Position numbers and translations under genes: made by a program
In this document: one piece after another, positions 6,547 through 13,688 of the stretch
Layout: each line of letters starts with the position of its first letter
How positions within the stretch are numbered: position 1 is the stretch's first letter
Notes under the pieces: generated by a model
Told to the model about the DNA's origin: nothing
Databases searched by the model: none
Seen by the model: the letters and a program-made list of their open reading frames with translations, nothing else
From: a virus
Virus record (IMG/VR): IMGVR_UViG_3300024306_000413
Span: 1 to 25,258 of that record
DNA: 25,258 nt
Reading direction: 5' to 3' (one strand)

Positions 6547-7754
6547 ATGAAGAAGCGCAACTACACACAAGACACAGTCCGCAAGTTACAAGGCTCATTA
6601 CAAATTGAGCATACTTTAGCCAAACGTGGTGCAACCAAACTACGTGAGTTACTAGCAACAGAACCATACGTTAACACGCTAGGAGCGTACAGCGGCCAAC
6701 AAGCCGTACAACACGCCAAAGCAGGACTCAAAGCAATTTATCTATCAGGCTGGCAAGTGGCCGCAGCCGCAAATACAGCAGGACAAACATATCCTGATCA
6801 AAGTTTATATCCAGTAAATTCAGTGCCCACAATCGTTAAGCAAATCAATAATGCGTTCCGTCGTGCCGATCAAATCGAACACAGTGAAGGCAATTTAACA
6901 ACAGATTATTTCTTGCCAATTGTAGCTGACGCAGAAGCAGGTTTTGGTGGCGCATTAAACGCATATGAACTTATGATGGCTATGATCGAAGCAGGCGCCG
7001 CAGGCGTACACTTTGAAGATCAACTATCTAGCGAAAAGAAATGTGGACACTTAGGCGGTAAGGTTTTAATTCCCACTAGCCAAGCTATTCGTAACCTACA
7101 GGCCGCACGTCTTGCTAGCGATGTAGCAGGAGTAGAAACAGTTATTATGGCACGTACCGACGCAGAGTCTGCTACACTTATTACCAGCAATCACGATCCA
7201 TTGGACAAGGACTTTATTATTGATGAACGCACTGACGAAGGCTTTTACAAATTTAAAAACGGGCTTGATGCTTGTATTAGCAGAGGTCTTGCTTATGCCC
7301 CTTACGCTGATCTCCTTTGGTTCGAAACTAGCACACCTGATATCGCACAGGCTAGAAAGTTTGCTGAAGCGATCCGTGCCCAGTATCCTGATCAAATGCT
7401 TGCTTATAATTGCAGTCCTAGTTTTAATTGGCAAAAGTTTTTAAGCATTGAAGAATGTGAAACATTCCAACGTGAATTAGGTGCGTTAGGCTATAAGTTT
7501 CAGTTCATTACACTAGCAGGATTCCATTCAGTAACCTTGCTACATTTGAATTAGCAGAAGCCTATAAACAACGTGGTATGGCTGGGTATTCAGAAATGCA
7601 ACAGCGTGAGTTTGAAGCACAGGCTCGTGGCTTTACAACAGTTAAACATCAACGTGAAGTTGGCGTTGGTTACTTTGATTTGATTAGTGAAGCAGTTGGT
7701 GCTACATCAACAGTTGCTAATAAGTCCAGCACAGAGGCAGATCAGTTCCACTAA
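6547..7754 (+). pseudogene. aceA: Isocitrate lyase, interrupted by a one-base frameshift
   Basis: Isocitrate lyase splits isocitrate into glyoxylate and succinate, the entry step of the glyoxylate shunt. The first frame (6547-7554, 335 residues) has the family landmarks: [12 protein letters not shown] near 65-76, [12 protein letters not shown] (124-135), the catalytic loop KKCGHLGGK (164-172) with Cys166, and [10 protein letters not shown] (288-297). At codon 329 the frame breaks. Shifting one base back from position 7533 restores [20 protein letters not shown], then VKHQREVGVGYFD and a C-terminal DQFH ending at TAA 7752-7754, for 402 residues in all. One missing A in the GTAACC tract explains it. 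It is either a sequencing or assembly indel or a real recent lesion; no canonical slippery heptamer is seen. The gene is shorter at the N-terminus than enterobacterial AceA and has a strong ribosome binding site. Confidence 0.9.
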
Positions 7755-7757
7755 ATA
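7751..7757 (+). promoter_or_regulatory. T4-type late promoter motif at lyase stop
   Basis: CTAAATA contains the restored lyase stop codon TAA. It sits only four bases before the desaturase ATG, so it is a weak candidate for that gene itself. Confidence 0.3.
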
Positions 7758-7761
7758 TTAG

Positions 7762-8466
7762 ATGGAAATTATTTTAGCAACGTTAGTGATGACGCACATC
7801 ACAATAGTGTGCGTCACACTATACCTGCATCGTGGACAGGCTCATAGAGGCATAACCTTTAATTTTATATTTGAACATCTAATACGTTTTTGGTTATGGC
7901 TTACTACTGGTATGGTCACAAAACAATGGGTGGCGATACATCGTAAGCATCACAGATTTAGTGATGAACAAGGCGACCCGCATAGTCCGCACGTATACGG
8001 TATTTGGCGTGTGTTGTTTAAAGGTGCTGTATTATATCATACTGCAAGTAAAGATTCTGAAATGATTCAACAATACGGAGTTGGTACTCCGGATGATTGG
8101 ATCGAACGTAATTTGTATACCCCACACAGTCGCTGGGGGATTCTCTTAATGTTGGTCATAGACCTTGTTCTTTTTGGACCTGTAGGACTAGTAGTTTGGG
8201 GTATACAAATGCTTTGGATTCCTTTCTGGGCAGCAGGAGTTATCAACGGAGTAGGACATTGGTATGGATATAAAAACGGAATTAGCAATGATCGTAGTCG
8301 CAATATTAGTCCTTGGGGTATTATCATTGGTGGGGAAGAGCTTCATAACAATCATCACCTTAGCCCAGCAAGTCCTAAACTAAGCCGTCGATGGTTTGAG
8401 TTTGACATTGGTTGGATGTGGTTAAGTTTGTTTAGAGTTTTAAGGATAGCTGAATTAAGGAAGTAA
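7762..8466 (+). CDS. Membrane acyl-lipid/acyl-CoA desaturase
   Basis: This 234-residue membrane protein carries the three histidine boxes of the diiron fatty acid desaturases: HRGQAH (23-28), HRKHH (60-64) and HNNHH (195-199), plus NGVGHWYGY with His166. Hydrophobic segments lie near 1-20, 38-55, 126-147 and 150-163. It would introduce a cis double bond into fatty acyl chains in the inner membrane, altering fluidity. It is shorter than many bacterial delta-9 desaturases but lacks no His box. The start follows the restored lyase stop by seven bases without a good ribosome binding site, so coupling to lyase translation is likely. The next gene begins one base after its stop. Confidence 0.88.
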   Translation: MEIILATLVMTHITIVCVTLYLHRGQAHRGITFNFIFEHLIRFWLWLTTGMVTKQWVAIHRKHHRFSDEQGDPHSPHVYGIWRVLFKGAVLYHTASKDSEMIQQYGVGTPDDWIERNLYTPHSRWGILLMLVIDLVLFGPVGLVVWGIQMLWIPFWAAGVINGVGHWYGYKNGISNDRSRNISPWGIIIGGEELHNNHHLSPASPKLSRRWFEFDIGWMWLSLFRVLRIAELRK

Positions 8467-8467
8467 G

Positions 8468-9052
8468 ATGATTGTTTACATACACGGTGCTAGTGCAACT
8501 TCTGAAAGTTTCACTCACATTAGACAATATGTAAGAGATTATTTTGACGAACCCGATATTATGCTTGAGTACAAAAGCGAAGATGGGTTTGAACATAATC
8601 TAAAACAAATGAAGGGCAAATTAGATGATGCTGATAGACTTTTCTTTATCAGTCATAGTCTAGGAGGTATCTACGCTCTGCATCTGGCCAATTATTATAA
8701 AGAAACTACACACGGAGGAGTTAGCCTGTCGACACCCTATGGTGGCAGCGAACAAGCAGACTTTGCTAGGTACTTTGTACCATTCAATCAATTAATGAAA
8801 GATATTGGAACAATGAGTACACCGATGCGTGAATCGAGGGATTTACCTGCTCCTCCAAATTGGACTCAGATAGTTTCTACTGTTGGGCAAAGTCCTTGGA
8901 TACAAGGTGATAATGACGGAGTAGTTACATTAAAGAGTATGCGCAGTCGCAAAGACTTTGAACAAATAGAGCTTCCATTAAATCATTACGAAGTTGTGAT
9001 CAGCGATAAGACTGTTAAAATCATTTTAGAAAAAATATCCAAAGCACTATAA
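8468..9052 (+). CDS. Small alpha/beta hydrolase (lipase/esterase type)
   Basis: This 194-residue protein starts MIVYIHGASA, which provides the oxyanion HG pair. SHSLGG at 62-67 is the nucleophile elbow with Ser64, DGVV with Asp150 supplies the acid, and NHYEVV with His173 the base. The catalytic triad is complete and in order. There is no signal peptide, so it acts in the cytoplasm. The fold is that of triacylglycerol lipase, esterase or PGAP1-like enzymes; the substrate is unknown. It follows the desaturase by one base, with AAGGAAG as ribosome binding site. A strong terminator follows its stop, marking the end of the lyase-desaturase-hydrolase unit. Confidence 0.8.
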   Translation: MIVYIHGASATSESFTHIRQYVRDYFDEPDIMLEYKSEDGFEHNLKQMKGKLDDADRLFFISHSLGGIYALHLANYYKETTHGGVSLSTPYGGSEQADFARYFVPFNQLMKDIGTMSTPMRESRDLPAPPNWTQIVSTVGQSPWIQGDNDGVVTLKSMRSRKDFEQIELPLNHYEVVISDKTVKIILEKISKAL

Positions 9053-9056
9053 AAGA

Positions 9057-9087
9057 AAAAGCACTCCGAAGAGTGCTTTTCTTTTTT
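9057..9087. terminator. Strong, probably bidirectional intrinsic terminator
   Basis: A ten-base perfect stem (9057-9066 with 9071-9080) has a CGAA loop and is followed by CTTTTTT. A-rich sequence precedes it, so it can work on both strands. It separates the plus-strand hydrolase from the converging minus-strand gene group. Confidence 0.85.
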
Positions 9088-9115
9088 CTATTATATTTGC
9101 TCTATGAGCCTAATA

Positions 9116-9397
9116 TTATTTCTTCACGCCGTTGTTAACAAATGCGTACATTTTTTCGGCGGTTTCTAATACTTTATCTAGGCCTGGGAATTCAGGCATA
9201 CCTACCTTAGTTACAATTTGACCAGTCTTTTCATCACGTTCTGCTGTTAATTCCCAACCTTGGAACTTAACGTGGAAGTCTTGAGAAACAAGCTCTTTAG
9301 CCATTTCTAAGATTTCTGTACGGATTTCATAACCGTTTTTGTTGAATTTAACTTCTGGTGTTTTCATTTCTGGTGTTTTAAAAAATTCATTAGACAT
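9116..9397 (-). CDS. Conserved small phage protein of unknown function
   Basis: This minus-strand gene encodes 93 residues with AAGGAG upstream of the start. The core FNKNGYEIRTEILEMAKELV (residues 18-37) is followed by FPGLDKVLETAEKMYAFVNN. I remember similar NGYEIR-type small proteins in T4-like cyanophages, where no function is known; this is recollection, not a search. It is the last gene of a four-gene minus-strand group and ends next to the bidirectional terminator. Confidence 0.7.
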   Translation of the reverse strand: MSNEFFKTPEMKTPEVKFNKNGYEIRTEILEMAKELVSQDFHVKFQGWELTAERDEKTGQIVTKVGMPEFPGLDKVLETAEKMYAFVNNGVKK

Positions 9398-9441
9398 AAT
9401 TTTCTCCTTGTGTGTGTTTGTGTCTATATCCGTTAGGTGGA

Positions 9442-9654
9442 TTAGGCCTTCTTTGGAAACAATACACTAGCGTATGCGTCCGTAGAATATTTAGCAAGAT
9501 CAATAGCGTTTTGGCTAACGGTCTTAGCAAAAGCTGTTTGTGCATCGATTAAGTCTAGTACAGATTGTTTGATAACCTTGTCAGTTACAACTGTATTGAC
9601 AAAAACACGCTTGGTGTTTTGATATGCTTCAATAAATGAATCTGGTGTGAACAT
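9442..9654 (-). CDS. Small helical protein, phasin-like
   Basis: The 70 residues are almost entirely amphipathic helix. The stretch IDAQTAFAKTVSQNAIDLAK (36-55) has the spacing of Ala, Phe and polar residues typical of phasins, which coat polyhydroxyalkanoate granules. The match is short and based only on pattern, so a generic coiled helical protein is equally possible. GAGGAG gives a strong ribosome binding site, and a host-type promoter lies 27 bases upstream. It lies in the same minus-strand group as the NGYEIR-type protein. Confidence 0.55.
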   Translation of the reverse strand: MFTPDSFIEAYQNTKRVFVNTVVTDKVIKQSVLDLIDAQTAFAKTVSQNAIDLAKYSTDAYASVLFPKKA

Positions 9655-9680
9655 TTTTTCTCCTCTGTGTTAATGTGTAA

Positions 9681-9709
9681 AGTATATATCTTTTGTTGAT
9701 AAAAATCAA
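9681..9709 (-). promoter_or_regulatory. Sigma70-type promoter for phasin-like gene
   Basis: On the minus strand, TTGATT (9704-9709) and TATACT (9681-9686) are separated by 17 bases, with four and five consensus matches of six. A perfect hairpin or palindrome (9695-9710) overlaps the -35 box and could act as an operator. Confidence 0.55.
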
Positions 9710-9716
9710 CTTTTTT
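9695..9716 (+). terminator. Short hairpin with T-run, plus-strand reading
   Basis: GTTGAT (9695-9700), loop AAAA, ATCAAC (9705-9710), then TTTTTT (9711-9716). Read on the plus strand this is a weak intrinsic terminator, but no plus-strand gene lies just upstream. Because the palindrome overlaps the minus-strand -35 box, a regulator binding site is an alternative reading. Confidence 0.4.
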
Positions 9717-9730
9717 CTAAACTTTTTTGC

Positions 9731-9847
9731 TCATTTGTATAGAGCTTGTGCTTCTTCTACTTTTCCTGATCTTGCCAGTACTGCGGCAGCACGAGCTTTG
9801 CCCATTGCTTCAAAAAAAACGTAGATACTGTTTAAGAATGTTTTCAT
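9731..9847 (-). CDS. Small hypothetical protein (38 residues)
   Basis: This minus-strand frame runs from ATG 9847 to TGA 9731-9733. It gives a helical product starting MKTFLNSIYVFFEAMG, with an Ala-rich second half and the ending EAQALYK. AAGGAA lies upstream, and the start overlaps the stop of the preceding gene as ATGA, the coupling used throughout this genome. No family is recognised; the size and layout resemble the small DUF3563-type proteins next to it. Confidence 0.55.
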   Translation of the reverse strand: MKTFLNSIYVFFEAMGKARAAAVLARSGKVEEAQALYK

Positions 9848-10020
9848 AGGTAAGATTCCTTTTGAGAATTAAATTGTCGGATATAGTTTTCTAACTGTGC
9901 GGCATCGGTAATGCCTTTGGTACTTAGATAGCTGTCTAAGCGACTTTGATAGGAACTTTCTGGAAACATTTCTGCTAGGCGTTCCATAAGCCCTAGCATA
10001 AAGTTTGATACGGTTTTCAT
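9844..10020 (-). CDS. Small DUF3563-like protein (58 residues)
   Basis: This minus-strand frame runs from ATG 10020 to TGA 9844-9846. The sequence has an N-terminal amphipathic helix (FMLGLMERLAEM), then YQSRLDSYLS and ITDAAQLENYIRQF. This helix-turn-helix-like layout, with an aromatic residue followed by LDxYL and then LE, recalls the proteobacterial DUF3563 family, which has no known function. GAGG precedes the start at a slightly long distance. It opens the four-gene minus-strand group and overlaps the next gene by four bases. Confidence 0.6.
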   Translation of the reverse strand: MKTVSNFMLGLMERLAEMFPESSYQSRLDSYLSTKGITDAAQLENYIRQFNSQKESYL

Positions 10021-10070
10021 TGTGTGATATCCTCTGTAAGTGTCTGTAAAAACTAATGGTTTCTACTGAG

Positions 10071-10077
10071 TATTTAG
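10071..10077 (-). promoter_or_regulatory. T4-type late promoter motif, minus strand
   Basis: CTAAATA read on the minus strand lies 50 bases upstream of the DUF3563-like gene. It is the only late-type motif I see facing left in this window. Confidence 0.35.
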
Positions 10078-10109
10078 TTGGGATATGCTGCATCTGCACA
10101 TTTACGGCT

Positions 10110-10138
10110 TTGACTTTATTGTTTTTTTAATTTACAAT
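10110..10138 (+). promoter_or_regulatory. Sigma70-type promoter for the 10180 operon
   Basis: TTGACT (10110-10115) and TACAAT (10133-10138) are separated by 17 bases, each matching five of six consensus positions. The predicted start near 10145 leaves a leader of about 35 bases. A late-type motif lies between this promoter and the gene, so the operon could be read both early and late. Confidence 0.6.
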
Positions 10139-10153
10139 ATGATTTAATTTGAG

Positions 10154-10160
10154 TTAAATA
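10154..10160 (+). promoter_or_regulatory. T4-type late promoter motif
   Basis: TTAAATA lies 19 bases before the ATG at 10180, just downstream of the host-type promoter. Confidence 0.4.
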
Positions 10161-10179
10161 TATTATAAACGAGTTGATT

Positions 10180-10461
10180 ATGAAATTAAGAACTAGGTCA
10201 ATCCTGCAAGAATTGAACGAAATAGCAGAAGTCCGTAACAAGGACTCGCTGTTTGAAAGTCGCGCCGTTAACATTATTAATTCAGCTATTAATCTTTTGG
10301 AAAGTATTCATAAGAACTATACGCCAGAACAAGCTGATGAGCTAGAGCGCCGCTTAATTAATGCTATCCGTGGACAAGATGCAGCAAAGTTTACACGCGG
10401 TATTCGTAAAATAGCAGAATCACGCAAAGTTAATAAACCATTAGATTCAAATGACGAATAA
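10180..10461 (+). CDS. Small helical protein with capsid-targeting-like N-terminus
   Basis: The product has 93 residues from ATG 10180 (MKLRTRSILQELNEIAEV). A TTG two codons earlier is possible but less likely. It is highly charged and all helical, with SILQE near the N-terminus as a weak prohead-protease-like site and ERRLINAIRGQDAAKFTRGI later. No domain is recognised. It opens the operon, ends 11 bases inside the next gene, and is preceded by both a host-type and a late-type promoter. Confidence 0.6.
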   Translation: MKLRTRSILQELNEIAEVRNKDSLFESRAVNIINSAINLLESIHKNYTPEQADELERRLINAIRGQDAAKFTRGIRKIAESRKVNKPLDSNDE

Positions 10462-11263
10462 ATTATTTGAGGGCGGAAACGTATTCAAAGGCCCAGACAA
10501 ACAACCTTTAACGCAGCGTATTGCTACGGGAGATGTTCCAGCCACTATTGCTTTTATCGAAAAAGTAACAGGACTAGACTTCACCAAAGAATTAGATCCT
10601 CACGATAAAAAACCTGTAAAATGGCTAGGTACAACTGGACGTAAAGAGCATCCAGACGGAACTTTTGAATTAAACAGTTCTGGAGATTTAGATTTATCAG
10701 TTGACGCTAACGAAGTAGACAAGAAAGAATTTGCTACAAAACTAGCACAACAATTTGGCAAAGACAGCGTAAAATTAAGTGGCGATTCTGTACACTTAAA
10801 GACACCAATTAAAGGTGACGAAGCCAACGGATTTGTACAAGCAGACTTTATGTTCTCTAACAATCCTAAGTTCCAGCAAGGAAGTATGATTGGTGGGCAG
10901 GGACAGTATCGAGGAGAGCATCGCCATATTGTTCTAAGTTCTATTGCTCGTGCAAGAGGAATGAAATATAGTCCTAAGTTTGGTCTAGTTGATCCAGAAA
11001 CAAATGAACCTGTTAAAGGTGGAGATGATTGGAATACTATTGCTAAACAGTTGTTAGGTCAAACCGCAACAGTTAAAGATATTCGTTCCGTTGATGCTAT
11101 CATTAATTACATTAAAAAATTACCTAACTATGACGAATTAGTCAGTGCTGCTCGTGAAACACTAGGGCGTTCAGGAATTGAACTTCCACAGAAAGAATCA
11201 TTAGAGCACTACACACCTAACAGTCCAAGTTGGATGCGCAAAATTATGGATATGGTAAAATGA
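10451..11263 (+). CDS. Nucleotidyltransferase-fold protein (predicted)
   Basis: This 270-residue soluble protein shows the minimal nucleotidyltransferase pattern. Gly60 lies in LGTTGRKE, the two-Asp motif SSGDLDLSV has Asp79 and Asp81, and FVQADFMF with Asp132 fits the third metal ligand. This family transfers nucleotides to RNA, proteins or small molecules, but the substrate cannot be read here. The remaining sequence is mixed, with HRHIVLSSIARARG near 155-170 and a C-terminus PSWMRKIMDMVK. It overlaps the upstream gene by 11 bases and the downstream gene by ATGA. Its N-terminus is less like the capsid-targeting type than those of its neighbours. Confidence 0.6.
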   Translation: MTNKLFEGGNVFKGPDKQPLTQRIATGDVPATIAFIEKVTGLDFTKELDPHDKKPVKWLGTTGRKEHPDGTFELNSSGDLDLSVDANEVDKKEFATKLAQQFGKDSVKLSGDSVHLKTPIKGDEANGFVQADFMFSNNPKFQQGSMIGGQGQYRGEHRHIVLSSIARARGMKYSPKFGLVDPETNEPVKGGDDWNTIAKQLLGQTATVKDIRSVDAIINYIKKLPNYDELVSAARETLGRSGIELPQKESLEHYTPNSPSWMRKIMDMVK

Positions 11264-12093
11264 GAATAACCGACATTCTAATAGAATCTAAAAAAACTCT
11301 TAAGAACAGTAACCCTTGCTGGAAAGGATATCATCCAGTAGGTACAAAGAAGAAGGGCGGCAAGACTGTGCCTAACTGTGTGCCAGAGGCTGCTAATCCT
11401 GCTCAACAGGCTGCAATCGCAGTTAATATGAAAAAGCAAGGTAAGAAACCTAAGAATGAAGCATTTGATGATGCAGAATATAATGATGAATCCGGAATGG
11501 CTCAAAACAGCCTACACACTATTCATAGAGCCGCAGTAGGTTTATCTAAGTTAATCAAAGACGGAGAGAACCTCCCAGAATGGGTACAGGAAAAATTATC
11601 CATTGCTGAAGATTATATGCAGACAGTTTGGGATTATCTAGAGAGCGAGCACGAAATGAGCCACACTCCTGAAAGTCTAGAACTAGAACAAGACTTTGAT
11701 CTTATTGAATCAATCATTGAAGACATTGCAGAAAGCAACGGTGTAGACCCAGAAGTAGTTTGGGAAGATCTAGAATCCTTAACAGATGACGAGCTATATG
11801 TATTTGCTGTTACTTCTCAACTAAACGAAGATTGGCAAAAGGTTAATAAGAAAGACAAAACAGACGGTATGAGCCGTAAGGCTGTAAAGGCCTATCGTAG
11901 AGAAAATCCAGGTAGTAAGTTAAAGACTGCGGTAACCACAAAGCCAAGCAAACTTAAAAAAGGTAGCAAGGCCAGCAAGCGCCGTAAGAGCTACTGTTCT
12001 CGTTCACGTGGACAAATGAAAATGCACAGCATCAGCTGTGCCAAGACACCAGACAAGGCAATCTGTAAGGCACGCCGTCGTTGGAACTGCTAA
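11260..12093 (+). CDS. Modular basic virion-type protein (DUF6321-like C-terminus)
   Basis: The product has 277 residues from ATG 11260, coupled by ATGA to the gene before. The order is: a capsid-targeting-like start MRITDILIES (Ile-Glu-Ser site); a Cys-containing module NPCWKGYHPVGTKKKGG (18-34) ending VPNCVPE; an acidic helical middle (about 60-185); and a very basic C-terminal domain from residue 191, with GMSRKAVKAYRRENPGSKL, TTKPSKLKKGSKASKRRKSY and a terminal KARRRWNC. The last domain recurs in aquatic phage proteins that I recall as DUF6321; its charge suggests nucleic acid binding. The likely role is a head-internal or DNA-associated protein. Confidence 0.7.
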   Translation: MRITDILIESKKTLKNSNPCWKGYHPVGTKKKGGKTVPNCVPEAANPAQQAAIAVNMKKQGKKPKNEAFDDAEYNDESGMAQNSLHTIHRAAVGLSKLIKDGENLPEWVQEKLSIAEDYMQTVWDYLESEHEMSHTPESLELEQDFDLIESIIEDIAESNGVDPEVVWEDLESLTDDELYVFAVTSQLNEDWQKVNKKDKTDGMSRKAVKAYRRENPGSKLKTAVTTKPSKLKKGSKASKRRKSYCSRSRGQMKMHSISCAKTPDKAICKARRRWNC

Positions 12094-12293
12094 TGAGAGC
12101 CAGTGAGTTTGTCATTGAAAATTTTGCCGATGGAAAGGTAAAGGGAAAGAGCCGCCCCGGTCGTGTCAAACGTTCTGGTGCTAGCTGTTCTGGATCAGTG
12201 ACAGATCTACGCAAACGTGCAAAAAATGCAAGTGGTGAAAAGGCTAAAATGTATCATTGGTGTGCTAATATGAAGTCAGGAAAAAGTAAATGA
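12093..12293 (+). CDS. Small basic protein with capsid-targeting-like N-terminus
   Basis: The 66 residues are coupled upstream by TAATG and downstream by ATGA. After MRASEFVIEN comes a basic module GKSRPGRVKRSGASCSGSV, then TDLRKRAKNASGEKAKMYHW and a final CANMKSGKSK. I associate this short module with several marine phage structural proteins, from memory. It has two Cys and a strong positive charge, fitting DNA contact inside the head. Translation from an upstream in-frame ATG at 12081 would start inside the previous gene and is unlikely. Confidence 0.65.
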   Translation: MRASEFVIENFADGKVKGKSRPGRVKRSGASCSGSVTDLRKRAKNASGEKAKMYHWCANMKSGKSK

Positions 12294-13657
12294 GAGCTTT
12301 TGAGTTTTTGATAGAATCAAAACCTGGTAAACAGGCTATGAGCTACAAGCGTAGTAATAGATATCCTGACGGCAGTGATATTCCTGACAGCTTACCCGAT
12401 AGGTATCAGCCAGCGTCAAATCCGGGAGTGCCTGCGCAACAAAAATGTAGCAATTGCGGCTACTATGATAGTAAAACTAAGAAGTGTGACAAGTTCAAAG
12501 GTGAGCCTGTGGTCAAACCTGCTTATTGGTGTGCCAAGTGGGAACCTTATAAAGAAACTGTAACAGAAGCCGAAGCACCTGTACCTAAGAAAGTAGGTCG
12601 TGAGTTTAATCACCTAGAAGATCTAGTGTTTACAGAACACGGTGGTGCCAAACGTGCTGTTGAAGTTTTAAAAAGTCTAGCATCTGATGCTAAAGATGTT
12701 TCTATCAAGTGGGACGGTAATCCAACTGTCTATTGGGGCAGAGACGAAGATGGTACCTTCCGTATGGTAGGTAAAAATAACTGGGGTCGTGAAGAAGGTA
12801 AGAGTTCTAACCCAGAAGAGCTCAAGCAGTTTATCCTAAGTCGCGGCAAAGGAGAAGACTGGCGTGAGAAATTTGCTGGTGATATGGCTAGCCTATGGCC
12901 TATCTTTGAAAAGGGAACTCCCAAAGATTTTAGAGGTTATATCTATGGTGATATCTTGTTCCATCCTGGAAAACCTTATGACAGTGGTAATGGTAAAATT
13001 AATTTTACCCCTAATCAAACTACATATTCAGTTAGAGCAACAAGTCCAGTTGGCGTAAGATTGGGTAAGGCTAAGGTAGCTATTGCTGCTCACAAACATT
13101 TAGATTATTTTGGTGACAAGACTGGAGATGATCTAACAGATGTTAAGGCTCTTAATGTCAGTCCAGAACTTGTAGTGTTTGGACAAACCTATGTAGCACA
13201 TCAACCTGCGGTAAATGCAGACAATCTAGGTGTAATTGAAAAATTAGCCAACCAAGTTGGCCCTAAAATTGATCAACTATTAGCACCTGTTGCAGGCCTA
13301 AGCGATCTACAGACAATCATCTATACCTTTGTAAACAATCAGTCAAAGGCCAAAGCCTTAGATAAAATAGACACAAACAGTTTCTTTCAGTGGCTACAGG
13401 GCAGCAAAGTCAGTGCTCCAAAACAGGCTAAGATTGCTGAATTAAACAAGGCCAACGCAGGTGTAATGGATAATATGTTTCATTTAGTGCGCGAATTAAT
13501 GAAAGCCAAAGACGAAATTATTCGTGAACTAGATGCTGCCGAAGGCGATATTACTGCACACACTGGCGGAAAACCAGGCGGTGAGGGTTATATGCACACA
13601 GGACACGGTGTTAAGCTAGTTCCACGTGATCGTTGGACCCCATTTAGAGCCGATTAA
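12290..13657 (+). CDS. Ligase-like covalent nucleotidyltransferase with Cys-cluster module
   Basis: This 455-residue protein has three parts. First is a capsid-targeting-like start, MRAFEFLIES. Next, residues 53-81 carry four Cys (53, 56, 66, 81) in CSNCGYYD...KKCDKF...YWCAKWEP, recalling high-potential iron-sulfur proteins. From about 100 on comes a nucleotidyltransferase core: SIKWDGNPTVYW with Lys140 fits ligase motif I (KxDG); DFRGYIYGDILF (213-224) fits motif III; EGYMHTGHGVKLVPR (432-446) fits motifs IV and V. DNA or RNA ligases use this lysine to carry AMP. The spacing between motifs III and IV is long, implying an inserted domain. If packaged, it could repair nicks at injection. Family assignment is motif-based and moderate. 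Confidence 0.6.
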   Translation: MRAFEFLIESKPGKQAMSYKRSNRYPDGSDIPDSLPDRYQPASNPGVPAQQKCSNCGYYDSKTKKCDKFKGEPVVKPAYWCAKWEPYKETVTEAEAPVPKKVGREFNHLEDLVFTEHGGAKRAVEVLKSLASDAKDVSIKWDGNPTVYWGRDEDGTFRMVGKNNWGREEGKSSNPEELKQFILSRGKGEDWREKFAGDMASLWPIFEKGTPKDFRGYIYGDILFHPGKPYDSGNGKINFTPNQTTYSVRATSPVGVRLGKAKVAIAAHKHLDYFGDKTGDDLTDVKALNVSPELVVFGQTYVAHQPAVNADNLGVIEKLANQVGPKIDQLLAPVAGLSDLQTIIYTFVNNQSKAKALDKIDTNSFFQWLQGSKVSAPKQAKIAELNKANAGVMDNMFHLVRELMKAKDEIIRELDAAEGDITAHTGGKPGGEGYMHTGHGVKLVPRDRWTPFRAD

Positions 13658-13688
13658 AGCCTATAAACCCTAGTTTTTTCCAATCTGA

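Noticed and set aside
7096-7434. Minus-strand frame of 112 codons within isocitrate lyase
   Set aside because: It is antisense to a conserved enzyme and shows no recognisable features.
7525-7540. Programmed -1 frameshift in the isocitrate lyase gene
   Set aside because: No slippery heptamer or downstream stimulatory structure is seen at the break; a single missing A explains the shift more simply.
9869-10099. Minus-strand frame of 76 codons
   Set aside because: It lies out of frame over the better-supported 58-residue gene and has no ribosome binding site.
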